A DNA stretch of 64,000 nt from Euglena gracilis (GCA_039621445.1 CP154954.1:23634954-23698953), one strand, 5' to 3'; shown: positions 20,745 to 31,082, counted from the first letter of the stretch. Made by a program: numbers and translations. The notes: generated from the sequence alone by a model not told the origin.

Positions 20745-22535
20745 TCCACATCGTCCCCTTGGGACGAAGTGGGGCGAAGTGTCTGCGGTGGCCCTTTTGG
20801 TGACCTCAAACAGCACCGCCTTGGCAGAGGTCCCCAGGCCTCCCCATGTGCTCAGGCCGAAGGGTGAGAAGCCCCACCCCTTCGCCTGACACGGGGGGCC
20901 ATCCGTCTGCACTTTCCTGGTTTCCACCTGGTTGCAATGCCTGTGGGCATTGTCCACCACCAGTGGGTGCTCTCCCAGCCCCGCGGGTTGGCTGCAGACG
21001 ATATCAACTGCCACGTGTTGCCCCCGTGACCAGTTGATGAGGAGAATGTCGGCTGGTCTTTTGTTCGCCAAACACTCTGCCTCCTTCTCCACCGCAATGT
21101 TGTACCAGACACACATCGCCGCAAAAGCATCTCGGAATGCATTGTGCCGTTGGGTGTTTCCATTCTGCTCGCAGCAGACGAAGGGATCTCCGAAGGGATC
21201 AATGGACCCCCGACACAGTGGGCACCCCGGCAGCGTGACGCCTGAAGGGAGGATGGGCAGGCCAAGCCACCACCGCAGTAGCAGCCAGTATTGGGTGTCC
21301 GAGAAAGCTGTGTGCTGTGCCTTGCTGGGCAAAGTCCGCAGCCATCCCGTTGCCACCGGTCCCTTTTGGCATGCCCGTCTCACCCGGTCCCTGGCAGAGC
21401 CGACCGCGTCGACTCGCTGGCTCTGCATTTCCGCCACTTTCTCCGCCCACCACCGTTGGGTGGCGTGTTCTGGTGCTGCGGAGGAGAGTGGGGTGGTGCC
21501 TGCGAGCCAGCTGGCCACGGGATCCATGTTGGGGCCAAGCTGTTGCTGCAACCGTTGTAGCGTGTCTTGCATGTCCGGGGATGGGGTTGCCAACACCGAG
21601 GCTGGCACCCCACTGCTTGGCTGCCGTGCATCCCCAGATTCAGCAAGGCCGCCATCCGTGCCGCGGGTTGCAACACTTCGGGGTCCGAGATTCCGAGTCC
21701 TGCTTGGCGGATGGGCAGGGAGACTTGATCCCATTAACTCTCGGTGATTCCCGAGGAGATCTTGTACGGCTTCCTGCAGCCGTGCCCTGAGAATGAGCGG
21801 GGAGTCCCGTGCGTTTTCTCTCTCCGTTGATCGGAGGAGGTGGACCACCCGACATCCGTCAAGACAGTACCGCAAGAGTGCGTGCCGCACTTGCCCCTCT
21901 GGGTATCCCATGAGCCGTTCCAGGAGCAAGGTCGCCTTGTCCACGGTCTCTTCCCATACGGCTTGGCATTGTGGTGCTCTTGGCGTGTCCTCTTGTGCTG
22001 TGCGATGCTCCCGCGGGGCATCAATTGGGACGCCCAGGGTCGTGATGCCCCTCGGTCCTCCAAAGGGAATCACGGGCACTTGTCGTCCCAAGTGGTCTTC
22101 TGCCAAACCGTCTGGGTAATGTGGCCCGGCTTGATTGACCGTTTGCATCCCAGGTCCCCAAAATTTGCACTTGGCCAAATTGAGGTGGAGGCCTACTCGT
22201 TCCAGGACCGTGCTGAGGTCATGGAGGCGGGCCAACACCACTGCTGGTTTCCCCACGATGTGGCCGTCGTCGAGGTACCAAGACTCCCATGCCCAGTCCC
22301 GGGCAAAGCACTTGTCAAGGGCGTAGTCCAAGCCCAGTACAAAGCCCAAGGGCCCGCATGCGTCGCCTTGATGTACTCCGATCTGGCTTGTACACAGGAA
22401 GCGCCCTTGGCAGAACAACGGACTTGGTCCACTGTAGCAAAAGCGCAGCCAGTTGTACGCCGTGGGTACCTTGGCCAAGCATCCCCGGAGCATTGCATCC
22501 CTGCTGATGGAGTTGAAAGCATTGCGCATATCCAC
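20745..22535 (-). pseudogene. LINE copy 1, C-terminal half (RT palm, CCHC, endonuclease)
   Basis: Begins at RT motif A (VDMRNAFN) and continues with GVHQGDACGPLGF and the catalytic YLDDGHIVG (about 22262-22288), then a Cys-His knuckle (CPLC...CC...RH, about 21230-21140) and the endonuclease signature RPADILL...VAVDI (about 21060-21000). All catalytic residues are kept. The frame is open to 20745 and then runs into the CTAATTGAC mini-element, so the original stop has been displaced. Confidence 0.82.
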
Positions 22536-24005
22536 GGAGCTGGGGTCCCCACGGCCAGCCAGATACCAGCCAGACCTCCTCCTCCTCTTTTTTTCACCAG
22601 CCACCAGCCAGACCTCCTCCTCCTCTTTTCTCCCAGCCACCAGCCACGGCCAGCCGCGGCTGGCCGTGGCTGGGGCGCCTCCTCCTTTTTTCCAGTACCT
22701 TCCGTAGAGCGCAAAAATTATAGTATGGCAAAGTCACCGGGGCGCAACCCCGTCGTTTTTTAGTACGCTCGGTGGCTGACGCCAGGTTTAGTCACAACAT
22801 CTACGCTGTCGAGCAGTAGGAACCGCGGTTCATGGAACCAGAATTGCTGCGCAAGAAGAAAATATCTTTCAGGGGAATAAACATTTCTCCAACATATTGC
22901 ACGGCAGCAGCATGTGACTGCGCCGGAAGGAACCAGGCGGTGGGGGGTGGGTCGGCCCCCCCACCCACCCACCACGGCATTTTCACCATTTTCTGGGTGG
23001 AGAGCAACGAATTTTTACGGCCGCACTGACTGACTCCGCCGGAAGCCGGAGGGGGGCAGAGAAAAAAACAACCACGCAGCACGGAAAAGCCCCCCAAAAC
23101 AACACAAATTTTGCAAAAAAAAACGCAAACAAAACGCTTTTGTGCCCCCCTTTCCAAGAGAACCGCACCCAAACAACTCCTTCCTCAGAGAAGTGGCCCA
23201 AAACTGCCCACGACCTTTGGCCAAAAACTGGCCACCACATCTGGCCCAAAACTGGCCACCAAAATCTGGCCATGACCTGTGGCCCAAAACTGGCCACCAC
23301 ATCTGGCCCAAAACTGGGCATCACATCTGGCCCAAAACTGGCCAGCACATCTGGCCCAAAACTGGCCATGACCTGTGGCCCAAAAATGACGAACACATCT
23401 GGCACAAAACTGGCCAGCACACCTGGCCCAAAAATGGCCACAAGAAGTGAATCAAACCATTGAAAAGTAAACCAGAATACAATGATATTACAAAAAAAAT
23501 GGACAGACAAAAACCTTCGACTTTTTAGGCACAGCAACAGGAATCAGAAAACACACAAGATAGACATTCCCAACATAATGTAGCAGTTTGTCCAGCTCCA
23601 GCAAACTCCTTCCAATAAGTTCATTTCACCTCAAGCCACCTGTGCAGCACTTAGTGTACTCAGCACCATATCATCATCTCCAACAGCGCCTTTGCCCAGG
23701 TCAAATGACTCTGTACTGCAGGTCTGACATTTTCTGTCCTGCAATGAAAATGTGAAGTTGCGCAGAAAACACCCTGAATCAGGACTTGCCCGGATCGCGG
23801 GGCTTTTTTTTCAGCTAGTTTCCCATCGCGGCCAGCCAGACCTCCTCCTCCTCTTTCAGATCCTCAACACTGAATCCAGCCAGACCTCCTCCTCCTCTAA
23901 ATCCACCCAGCCAGCCGTGGCTGGCCATGGCTGGCCAGACCTCCTCCTTTTTTTTGCCAGCCAGCCAGCCGCGGCTAGCCGCGGCTAGCCAGATACCCCA
24001 GCTCC
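22536..24005. mobile_element. family A DNA element, copy 2 (complete)
   Basis: 1470 bp with perfect 10-bp inverted ends GGAGCTGGGG / CCCCAGCTCC, flanked by the 3-bp duplication CAC (22533-22535, 24006-24008). The related LINE at 35385 shows the empty site. The ends carry CCTCCTCCTC arrays and GGCTGGCCGTGGCTGG-like palindromes; the middle holds about ten CTGGCCCAAAACTGGCCA words (23200-23450). No transposase. A 3-bp duplication fits CACTA or PIF/Harbinger-like enzymes, but the ends match neither well. Confidence 0.85.
23200..23450. repeat. ACTGGCC minisatellite inside family A
   Basis: About ten units of 24 or 33 bp built on CTGGCCCAAAACTGGCCA followed by a variable CCACAT/TGACCTG. Shorter versions lie in copy 1 at 8155-8174 and 15235-15270. 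Confidence 0.8.
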
Positions 24006-25430
24006 CACCTGCAACACCACGTGGTCGTTGTCCCCTTGGAGGTGGCTTGACTGGCCGTAGCGTTGCAGGCCCATGCCCACCATCTCGGCGGCGTTGCGCA
24101 CTCCCACCCTGCACTGCCGCGGTTGTAGGGCTGCCAACTCCATCGTCACCGCTTCAGAATGGACAAGGCACTTGCCCACCACTCGCCGGAGTGTGTCCCC
24201 GACGGCAATGGGCCGCACCCCCCCATCCTTCTTGCGGAGCGGGATGAGCGTGGAGGCGCATAGCACTTCTCGCACGCTCTCCGGGAATGATGTGGTCAGG
24301 GCCGTCGCAGCAAGCTTGCCGAGGGCTTGGACCAGGGGCCCCCCCGGCCCCAGCTTTCGGCAACACTCACTGAGGTGGATTGGACGCAGCCCAGATGGTC
24401 CGCCTGCGGACCCCGGGGGGAAGGAGACCACGGCTGCCCAGGCCCGCTTGGACCACTGCTCGTTGCTCTCCTCTTCGTCCATGCCCTCGTGCACCAGGCG
24501 GCAGGCAATCGAGGTGGGCAAATCCCCTGCCGGGACCAAGTGTGGCTGTGGTGGGGGATGGAGGTCCCTCAGTACGGCTTCCACACCTGGTTCCTGCGAG
24601 TTGACCAGCCCATCTGACACCAACAGCTTAGCGGCCTTGGACAGTGCGCCTTCCTCCACCAACCCCACCTGGGATGGTGACATTTCCCCTTCCTCCTCCC
24701 GCTTGGCCTGTGCCCTTGTGCGCGCCGGTTGGTCCAATGGGGTCTGCCGTGCTTGGGCGTTCGCCTCGGCCCACAAGGTTCCCAGTTGGCCTTGCTGAAA
24801 GAGACGCAGCCGTCGGTCCATGTCATGTGCTGCCTTCCGCTGCTGTTTGCTTCCACCCCGGCCTGATGAACGCAATACCAGCTTTGGGAAACACATGAGA
24901 CGGCAGGTTGGCACTGGGACTGCCACATCCCTCACCAGATGTGCCAGCTCTTGGGAGATGGCGGTGCGACACATTGCCGGGATGTGTCTCACCGTGGGCA
25001 CATGCACGACGAGCACCCCATCAAACGTCGGCGTCATTTGTGGGCATCGGCTTGTGGTTGGTGTTCCTGGCTGTGGCAGGGCTGCATCCCTCGGGGGGAT
25101 GAGAGACACAGGGCCCCGTGTTTCCTCTGCGGTGTCGAGGCCTTGCGGTGCCACCTGGCAGTTCCTGCATCTTTTGCTTTGGGGCACAAGTGAGCGGCAG
25201 GGGCCTGCGCAGTTTGGAGGACTGCTGGCGGCACCAATTGGCCGTGCGACACGTGGCGCGCGGCCAGGTGCGACACCAACGCTTTGCGGGACTTGGTGGT
25301 GAGGGCTTCTGGGCACGATGGAAAGGGACACATGAGGGTTGGTGGTCCCTCTGCTTCTGCTTCTTCCTCTTCGTCCTCAGCCGCCACGTCATCCCCTTGC
25401 TTTTCTTCGACGTGGCGGCCGAGTGCCACG
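24006..25430 (-). pseudogene. LINE copy 1, N-terminal half (zinc finger, RT fingers)
   Basis: The frame from 25429 encodes an acidic stretch and then a C2H2 finger (CPFPSC...HLAARH, about 25333-25256). The reading then continues in the frame that is open from 25331 to 24006, with GPSGLRPIHL, RPIAVGDTLRRVVGKC and finally HVVLQV just before the insertion. The finger would bind target DNA. The frame change and the insertion make this copy inactive. Confidence 0.8.
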
Positions 25431-25639
25431 GGAACCCGTGGCGTGTCCCTGCTTTCTGCCCCCTTCCCTCCCCTTGGGGATGTTCTTCTTGGTGGTGCCT
25501 TTGGCTTGGGTGTGGTTGTGGCTGTGCTGCTGCTCGCTCTGCTTCGCTTTTTTCACCAGCCGTCCGTCCGTCCGTCCTTCCGCCCCCCTTGCAAGTCTTC
25601 GACACCGACTTGGGCAAGAGGTCCAGCCACTGAAGGACT

Positions 25640-26287
25640 GGTTTGAGACGCCCTCCTCTATCCAGAGAGCGAGCCTGCAAGAAACTCGACAACAATTTTG
25701 GCAAGATCGCATGAACGCCCAGAGATACAAGGAATGGAAGCAAACTGGCAGCCACCGAGACTTGTGTCGCAAAAGCTTACAGACCGCCAACTCAGGGGCT
25801 TGGAAAAATTGACGCCCTTCTCAAGCTCTTGGAACCCAGATGGAACATGTTGATCATCGCCTGGCACTCCAGTGGTGGCTTGGGCTCCCACTGCTCAACC
25901 CCAATGAGGTGGGGGGGGAGAATTTGTGCCCAATGTATAGTATGGATGCATGGGGAGACCATGTAGTTACCTGCAAGGCCACTCAACGCCAACTCTACTC
26001 CAAGACTGGTTACTTGCCACAGCACGAGAGGATGGTATTACCTCCTTTAAAGAAGCACAACTGCTGGATGGCTCCCGACCTGGTGACGTACCTGGCGGGG
26101 TGGACCAGCCTTGGCTATTGATCTCACTATTGTGCACCCATTGCGACCTTCTGAACCACGCCCCTCACCAGACTCTGTCAAGAAAATGTTGCTACGTGAA
26201 GAACAAGCCAAACTCAATAAATATGCAGTGGCATGTGAGAAAGTCCGATGGGACTTCAAAGCATTGGTCCTTCACCTGTGGGGAGGC
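25640..26287 (+). pseudogene. LINE C-terminal fragment (endonuclease region)
   Basis: LQWWLGLPLLNP (about 25870) followed by a CCHC-like block ending GDHVVTCK (25950-25980), then RPGDV and AIDLTIVHPL (26075-26145) correspond to the knuckle and endonuclease of LINE copy 1, with two frameshifts. It reads KALVLHLWGGMT up to the hAT insertion at 26288 and appears to resume at 28618. Opposite in orientation to copy 1, so the two LINEs lie 5' edge to 3' fragment. Confidence 0.75.
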
Positions 26288-26482
26288 ATGACCAGTAGGG
26301 TAGATTCGATTAATCGATTAATCGACTAATCGTCCGTGGCCGCCGATTAATCGAATCGTTCGGTGGGGGGAGATTAATCGGTCCACAAAAACAGGTCAAC
26401 GGAAACAAGACAACATCTCACCATGTCATACCCCAATGTTCAAGACAAAGGTTATTATGGAAAATGTTCCTATTAAGTAACA

Positions 26483-26553
26483 ATACATGTAGTTCAGTGG
26501 TACAACGCATACTTCACAGCTGTGAGGTCGTGGGTTCGATCCCCACCATGTAT
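26483..26553 (+). tRNA. tRNA-Val(CAC)-like gene
   Basis: 71 nt: a perfect 7-bp acceptor stem (ATACATG / CATGTAT), positions 8-9 TA, D arm GTTCAGTGGTACAAC, anticodon loop TTCACAG (anticodon CAC after U33), T arm GTGGGTTCGATCCCCAC with five pairs. The anticodon stem has one C-C mismatch at 31/39, so function is uncertain. No CCA is encoded. It lies inside the hAT element, before the transposase. Confidence 0.6.
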
Positions 26554-26620
26554 GAAGTTTTGTAACCCATTTTATCCAACTTTTGTTGGTGGTTTTGTCA
26601 ACAAAAGTTGAACTTTAAAA

Positions 26621-26690
26621 GACGAGGCAGGAATCGAACCCACGACCACACGGTCATAGAACACACGCTCTACCACTTGGCCACTCGTCT
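26621..26690 (-). tRNA. tRNA-like sequence, anticodon unassigned
   Basis: A 7-bp acceptor stem (AGACGAG / CTCGTCT), D-arm GTGGTAGAGC and a B box GGTTCGATTCC give a tRNA outline. The D stem and the anticodon stem do not pair well and no loop has a proper U33, so this is probably a pseudogene. Confidence 0.45.
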
Positions 26691-26858
26691 TGCTGTACAA
26701 TTACAACCCATAAACAAGGTAAAGAGGTTCTTTTCCTGGTTTTCCAGTGGTTATCCTGGTTTTCGCCCCATCACGATGAATGTTTGGTATGAAGTGTACT
26801 ATTTTGGTTTTTGGGGTTGTTTCAGTGATTCCGAAGGCAGCCAGAGTTATTAGTCACA

Positions 26859-27650
26859 ATGTCGTCGTGGGTTTGGGAACACTTCAAGAAGGGCGGCGAT
26901 AAGAAGTCTGTCAGTTGCAAACACTGCCCAGACGGAAACACTTTTGCATACCATGGTGGGACAACATCCATGATTTTCCACCTGCGTTTGAAGCACAACA
27001 TCACACAGTCACCCACACCAAAAGGTTTAATTTCAAAAATTTAAGATAAAAACCCTCAATAATCTATTCAGGACAGTCAACACTTACCTCCCACCTTTTG
27101 AGGAAAGTTCTTGTTGAAAGGGCTCGTGAAGAATTGACCTCAGAGGAGTTCATTTGCGCTATATGGGCTCGAAAAGCTTTAGCACACGATCTCATCGAGG
27201 ACGCAGCCATACAATTCCTTTCCACGTTTTATAATCAAATAATTTTTGCGGAAATATCAACGTATCAACAAATCTGTGTACAAAAAGATCGGACGAGGAA
27301 TTGTCACCTTGGGAGTAGATGGATGGACGAACACGCGGCACAGGTTCAAATACTTTAGTAAATTTGACAAAAATCATTTTTATCACACTTGTTGGCAACC
27401 CACATTTTCGAAGCAAAAAAAATGCACCATGGACCATGAAGGATTTTTGGGAGGGGGCTCAGAAATGCATCTGGGGACCTCCCCATCGCTTGCAATTTAA
27501 TTCCAAGTGGTCTGAGCTCCAAGTGGTCTGGGCGACACCCTGCAAAAGAGCTTTTCTGCACAAAGTTTGCTTCATTCTGACCTCCGTTCCTGCCTCTCCG
27601 AGGAGAGTATTCGTGCCCTCATGTCAGTTCGCATGAACATTTTGCGACTG
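26859..27650 (+). pseudogene. decayed BED-finger hAT transposase
   Basis: An ATG at 26859 opens 61 codons with WEHFKKG, SCKHC and HLRLKH, a BED zinc finger. A possible intron (GT near 27025, AG near 27075) leads to 27098-27290 with CAIWARKALAHDLIED and, after a frameshift, TLGVDGWTNTRH, the hAT catalytic-core motif with its first acidic residue. Near 27600-27690 one frame reads LSEESIRALMSVRMN, similar to hAT C-termini. The long middle of the catalytic domain is missing, so this copy cannot mobilise itself. Confidence 0.7.
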
Positions 27651-27917
27651 TACGATATTCCATGTATGCCTCGGCGGAAAAAAGCTAAAAAGCAATGAGC
27701 ACAATAGAAACAGAAGGAATTTGGCTGTCCAATCCAAGTGCTTTGCCTCCTGTGTCTGGGTCCAGTCCACACATTTTCTCACTGACTAGCCATTACATTC
27801 TTCGAAAAGTCAGTCGCTTTTTTTTTTGCGGAGAACTGTCAATCACCACCCCCCCCGGGGGGTCGGCACATCACATTTGCCCTCAAAACTCCCAGCACTG
27901 AAAAACCGACTTTGCTC

Positions 27918-27972
27918 GGCCTTTGAAAAACGGCCTTTGCCTATACTCCACCACTGAGCTATTCGCTTTTTG
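27918..27972 (-). pseudogene. partial tRNA (5' half)
   Basis: The minus strand reads GCGAATAGCTCAGTGGTGGA, the D-arm start shared with the three tRNA-like genes to its right, but no T arm follows. Its flanks resemble theirs. Confidence 0.5.
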
Positions 27973-28050
27973 GTGGATTTCACATTTCCGACACATTTTC
28001 TTTTAAACACTAAAACAAACTCTTCTGAAAAAGGAAAAATGTCCAAAAAG

Positions 28051-28122
28051 GGGGCGACCGGGGATTGAACCCGGGACCGTAGAGTTGTTACCCTTATGCT
28101 CTACCACTAAGGTATTCGCCTT
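28051..28122 (-). tRNA. tRNA-Val(AAC)-like gene
   Basis: Perfect T arm CCGGGTTCAATCCCCGG, loop GTAACAA with anticodon AAC, D arm CTTAGTGGTAGAGC. The acceptor pairs over five bases only (GGCGA / TCGCC). A T run follows on the minus strand, as in Pol III terminators. Spacing and flanks match the next two genes. Confidence 0.5.
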
Positions 28123-28187
28123 CTGACCACACATTCCTTTTTGACACAATACCAGACTCTTCTGAAAAAAAGGAAAAAGTCCAAAAG

Positions 28188-28259
28188 GGGGCGAACCGGG
28201 ATTGAACCCGGGACCATACGGTTATTAGCCCTATGCTCTACCACTGAGCTATTCGCCTT
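28188..28259 (-). tRNA. tRNA-Ile(AAT)-like gene
   Basis: A-box TAGCTCAGTGG, D stem GCTC/GAGC, loop CTAATAA (anticodon AAT), B box GGTTCAATCCC. The T stem is one base short, whereas the acceptor (AGGCGAA / TTCGCCC) pairs at six of seven positions. A T run follows. Confidence 0.55.
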
Positions 28260-28337
28260 CTGGGTGGCTAAAGTCTCACACTTTTTTTTTAAACACAATA
28301 ACACACTCTTCTGAAAAAAGGGAAAATGTCCAAAAGG

Positions 28338-28409
28338 GGGACGACCGGGGATTGAACCCGGGACTGTAGGGTTGTAAGCCCCATGCTCTACCACTGAGCT
28401 ATTCGCCAT
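28338..28409 (-). tRNA. tRNA-Val(TAC)-like gene
   Basis: D stem GCTC/GAGC, anticodon stem TGGGG/CCCTA with loop CTTACAA (anticodon TAC), perfect T arm CCGGGTTCAATCCCCGG. The acceptor is weak at its outer pairs. Third of a tandem set spaced about 140-150 bp with shared flanks (ACTCTTCTGAAAAAA). Confidence 0.55.
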
Positions 28410-28876
28410 TTTAAGTAAAGTAAAAATTTTAGTTGACGAGGGCTCTTACCCTTACGATTTTTTGTTGTTATTTTTGTGGATTTTGATTTTTTTTGGGTTG
28501 GTTTGCGAAAGTATCACACATGGACCAATTAATCGTTAATCGTCTGGGACCCCCCGATTAATCGCAATTAATCGTTCGACTTCCCAAAACGATTAATTGG
28601 CACAACCCTATGACCAGTGAAGGCAACCTGTTGCTCCATCACATCCAGGGGGCGTTTAAAAGCGTTTGATACTAAATTCGGTTTGGTATTTAACTCGTCG
28701 GGTTTAAATCTGTTTTAATCCCGACGAAGATCCCCCCTCGGCCGGATTTAAACCACCGAGGTTAAGCATTACGCATTTAAGAATCATGAGGAAATTCCTA
28801 ACCCAGAACCTTTCTGTGGATGGTGTGTTGAGAAACAATGTCCTGTTTCCCTTGTTTTTCCTTTCCTCCCTTCCAG

Positions 28877-29390
28877 AGAGGCTGTCCCTGGCGACAACGT
28901 TGTCTTCAACGTGAAGAACATGTCTGTCAAGGATATTCGCTGTCATGCGTTCGAACGCCAAGAAAGATCCCACCAAAAAGGCTGCTGACTTCACTGCGCA
29001 GGTAAGCTTCTCTTCAAACGCTCAGCAGGACTTAAGTTGGCAGAGTGTTTTCATAATCTGCTATCACAAGGTTGGTTTCAAGGCTTTCATGGGGGGGTTA
29101 GGGTGTGTGTCCCTTGACCAGGGTTTTGGAGAAGTGCCAAAAAAATTTTCAACCCTCAGGCCCCCTTGTCTGCCTTCAAAAATGTTTCTGGTTGGTGCCA
29201 TTCTGTATGCGAGATGGACAAATTGGCGTTTTGTTCCTTTTCCATTCACGTTTCTTCAGGTAATCATTCTGAACCACCCTGGTCAGATTGACAACGGTGC
29301 CCTCGTGCCCGTGCTGGACTGCCACATTGCCGGCAGAAGTCCACTGGCAAGATCTTTAAGGCGAAGACACCGAGACGAAGATTGACCGTG
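28877..29390 (+). pseudogene. EF-1alpha fragment 2, with an intron
   Basis: After a 3' splice site (TTCCAG, 28876) the DNA reads EAVPGDNVVFNVKN then MSVKDIR; after a one-base slip SNAKKDPTKKAADFTAQ; then a GT-AG intron (29002-29259); then VIILNHPGQI and PVLDCHIA. These are EF-1alpha domain III blocks in order. The reading then decays (TGKIFKAKTPR in another frame). Retained introns show it came from the gene, not from cDNA. Upstream exons are missing, so it is a captured or orphan fragment. Confidence 0.85.
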
Positions 29391-29546
29391 GCCATGCGTG
29401 GGGAACAATCAGCTTCTGGAGATCCTGAGGCCCAGGGTTTGACTTGGCCCGTAGAGCCTTGTTCGTGTTTCAGTACCCTCCCCTCCGTCCCCTCCCCGCT
29501 ACATGAGTTCCTGTAAACTGAAAATCTCCTTCAGCCCCCCCACTAC

Positions 29547-29632
29547 CATCTCCTCCTCCCATTATGTACCCCCACCATTATGTACCCCCTGGGGGGGGAG
29601 GTACATAATGGGGGGGGATGGTAGCTCACTGC
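29547..29632. repeat. palindromic C-run mini-element (ATTATGTACC type)
   Basis: About 86 bp from ACTACCATC to GATGGTAGC, with two CATTATGTACCCC units facing one GGTACATAATGGGG unit; it would fold into a nearly perfect hairpin. Confidence 0.7.
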
Positions 29633-29689
29633 CATAACACTTTTTCTAAATTTCCCAAAAAAATGCTCAAAAATCGACGTTTTTGGGAC

Positions 29690-30065
29690 GTTTTTAAATA
29701 GTGATATTTGGCAAATGTGCTGAAAATTGACCATTTATTGCAAACATCCAAAAAGTTGCCAAAAATGACCCCTTTTGGGCTGTTCGGTCGGGTCTGGGAA
29801 TAGGACCTGGGTACCCCCCCCATTGTGTACCATGCCCCCCCCATATAAGACCCCCCCTCGGGAGCCAAAATCCCAGGGGGGGTCTTATATGGGGGGGTCT
29901 TATATGGGGGGGTCAGTCCCGGCCAAAGGGCCGGCCTTCGGCCGGCCAGGGGGGGTCTTATATGGGGGGTCTTTTCTGGGGGGGGGGCATGGTACCTCCC
30001 CCCCATTATGTACCTTCCCCCCAATTTCGGCGTCCCGAGGTACATAATGGGGGGGATGGTAACAG
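29690..30065. repeat. nested C-run mini-elements (ATTATGTACC / ATATAAGACC types)
   Basis: The left part (29690-29815) is the inverted copy of 4305-4430. Then an array from ACCATGCCCCCC (29829) to GGGGGGCATGGT (about 29992) contains five CATATAAGACC units in both orientations; it is followed by ATTATGTACC/GGTACATAATGG units ending GGATGGTAAC (30062). It looks like one element inserted into another. Confidence 0.7.
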
Positions 30066-30919
30066 CAATTCCTGTTCCAGTCTCGGACTGCCATCCCCCC
30101 GAATGTTGCTGTTTTGGCCCCCGAAGAAAAAATTTTGTCCCCCCTGAACTCCGTTTTTTTTTGGGCACCCCCCAGAATGTTACATTTTTTTGCCCATTCT
30201 CAGACCAACGCCCCATCTGTGGCGCTGTCAAACCCTGGAAGTGGTTGAAGTCTTTCCATTTGCAAATGTTTTGGTATTAATCACCCAGGGTCTTTGGTTA
30301 TTGGTCAAAGTTGAAGCTGAAGTTTAAGAAGATTAAACGACTCAGCGAACTGCAGTTGCTTCCACGAGTATTTTGTTGCTTTCGGTGTTCATGAGGTCAA
30401 ATTTTTTTTTCACGACACAGTTTGAAAAAATTCAATGTTTCTGAAAAGAAATGCAGAAAAATATTCTCTCCTTTTTTGGCAAAAAAACGTCGGCGATGTC
30501 TGTACCGTTCGACGTGCGCCTTCGGCGGTGCCTCCCTCACCCGACGGAATAATCTACCACCTGAAAAGCAAAATGAGACGGAAAATTTTTTCCGGCTGAG
30601 ACAATGAAAAATTTTTGGGCATGACACCAGAAACGGAATTAAACCGACGAGGTTTGGACCCAAAACGGAATTAAACCACACGCTTTTAATCCCTTTTTAT
30701 TAAGTACCTTGCGCTTTTAAACGCTCCCCTGTCTGTCGACTTTATGCCGAAAATACCACAATTAGGGAAAGCAAAGCCGAGAGAGTGGAGCATTTTTGGC
30801 AATCCTTGTCTGTTTGCATCATGCGCACAGTAGCCTCGCAACTGCGGCTAACTACCTATACTGGGCCACAAGGGCCCCAAGTGTTTCCAGTTTCCACGGA
30901 TCGAATGGGCAGTGCATTG

Positions 30920-31082
30920 GGGGTGGCTGGCCGGCTAGCCGTCCGAGCCGTCCGGACCTCTTCAGCCGGACCAATGCTGGACGCCCAGCCATCCGTCCAG
31001 ACGAAGCATTTTTTCGCCAGCCGTCCGTCAAGCCGGACCAATGTCTGTCTTGCCGGCCGGCCGGACCAAAAAAAATTCCTGA
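30920..31082. repeat. GTCC-type dispersed repeat, copy 4
   Basis: GGCTGGCCGGCTAGCCGTCC, CATCCGTCCAGACGAAG, CAGCCGTCCGTCAAG and GGCCGGCCGGACC blocks. More diverged than the copies at 5205 and 18365. Confidence 0.6.

Larger units (their letters stand above)
20745..25590 (-). mobile_element. R2-like LINE, copy 1 (split by family A)
   Basis: A single long polyprotein runs on the minus strand from about 25590 to 20745: N-terminal C2H2 finger, RT, CCHC knuckle and restriction-like endonuclease. That order is typical of R2/NeSL-type LINEs, which insert by target-primed reverse transcription. Two faults: a 1470-bp family A insertion (22536-24005) at RT motif A, and a frame change near 25.1-25.3 kb. 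The 5' edge at about 25555-25590 carries a GTCC tetramer array; beyond it begins an oppositely oriented LINE tail. Confidence 0.88.
26296..28609 (+). mobile_element. hAT transposon carrying tRNA-like genes
   Basis: 2314 bp bounded by the exact 8-bp duplication ATGACCAG (26288-26295, 28610-28617). Ends begin TAGGGT / AGGGTT and are followed on both sides by clusters of CGATTAATCG (26306-26375, 28525-28600), the subterminal motifs expected for hAT transposase binding. Inside are a decayed BED-finger transposase (26859-27650) and five or six tRNA-like sequences. It interrupts the LINE tail. Confidence 0.9.
28646..30731. mobile_element. inverted-repeat element with captured EF-1alpha fragment
   Basis: The left end CAGGGGGCGTTTAAAAGCG and the right end (reverse complement CAGGGGAGCGTTTAAAAGCG) match but for one base. 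Subterminal GTTTAA plus CGACGAGG-like words occur at both ends. CAGGG ends suggest a hAT relative, but no 8-bp duplication is visible. It contains EF-1alpha sequence (28877-29390) and nested C-run mini-elements (29547-30065); no transposase. Confidence 0.65.

Noticed and set aside
20562-20745. C-terminal Gly-rich extension of the LINE polyprotein
   Set aside because: It is read-through into the CTAATTGAC mini-element.
22550-22640. Arg/Glu-rich N-terminus in front of RT motif A
   Set aside because: This is family A DNA read in frame, not a LINE domain.
26621-26690. Functional tRNA with a named anticodon
   Set aside because: No register gives both a paired anticodon stem and U33, so I left the anticodon unassigned.
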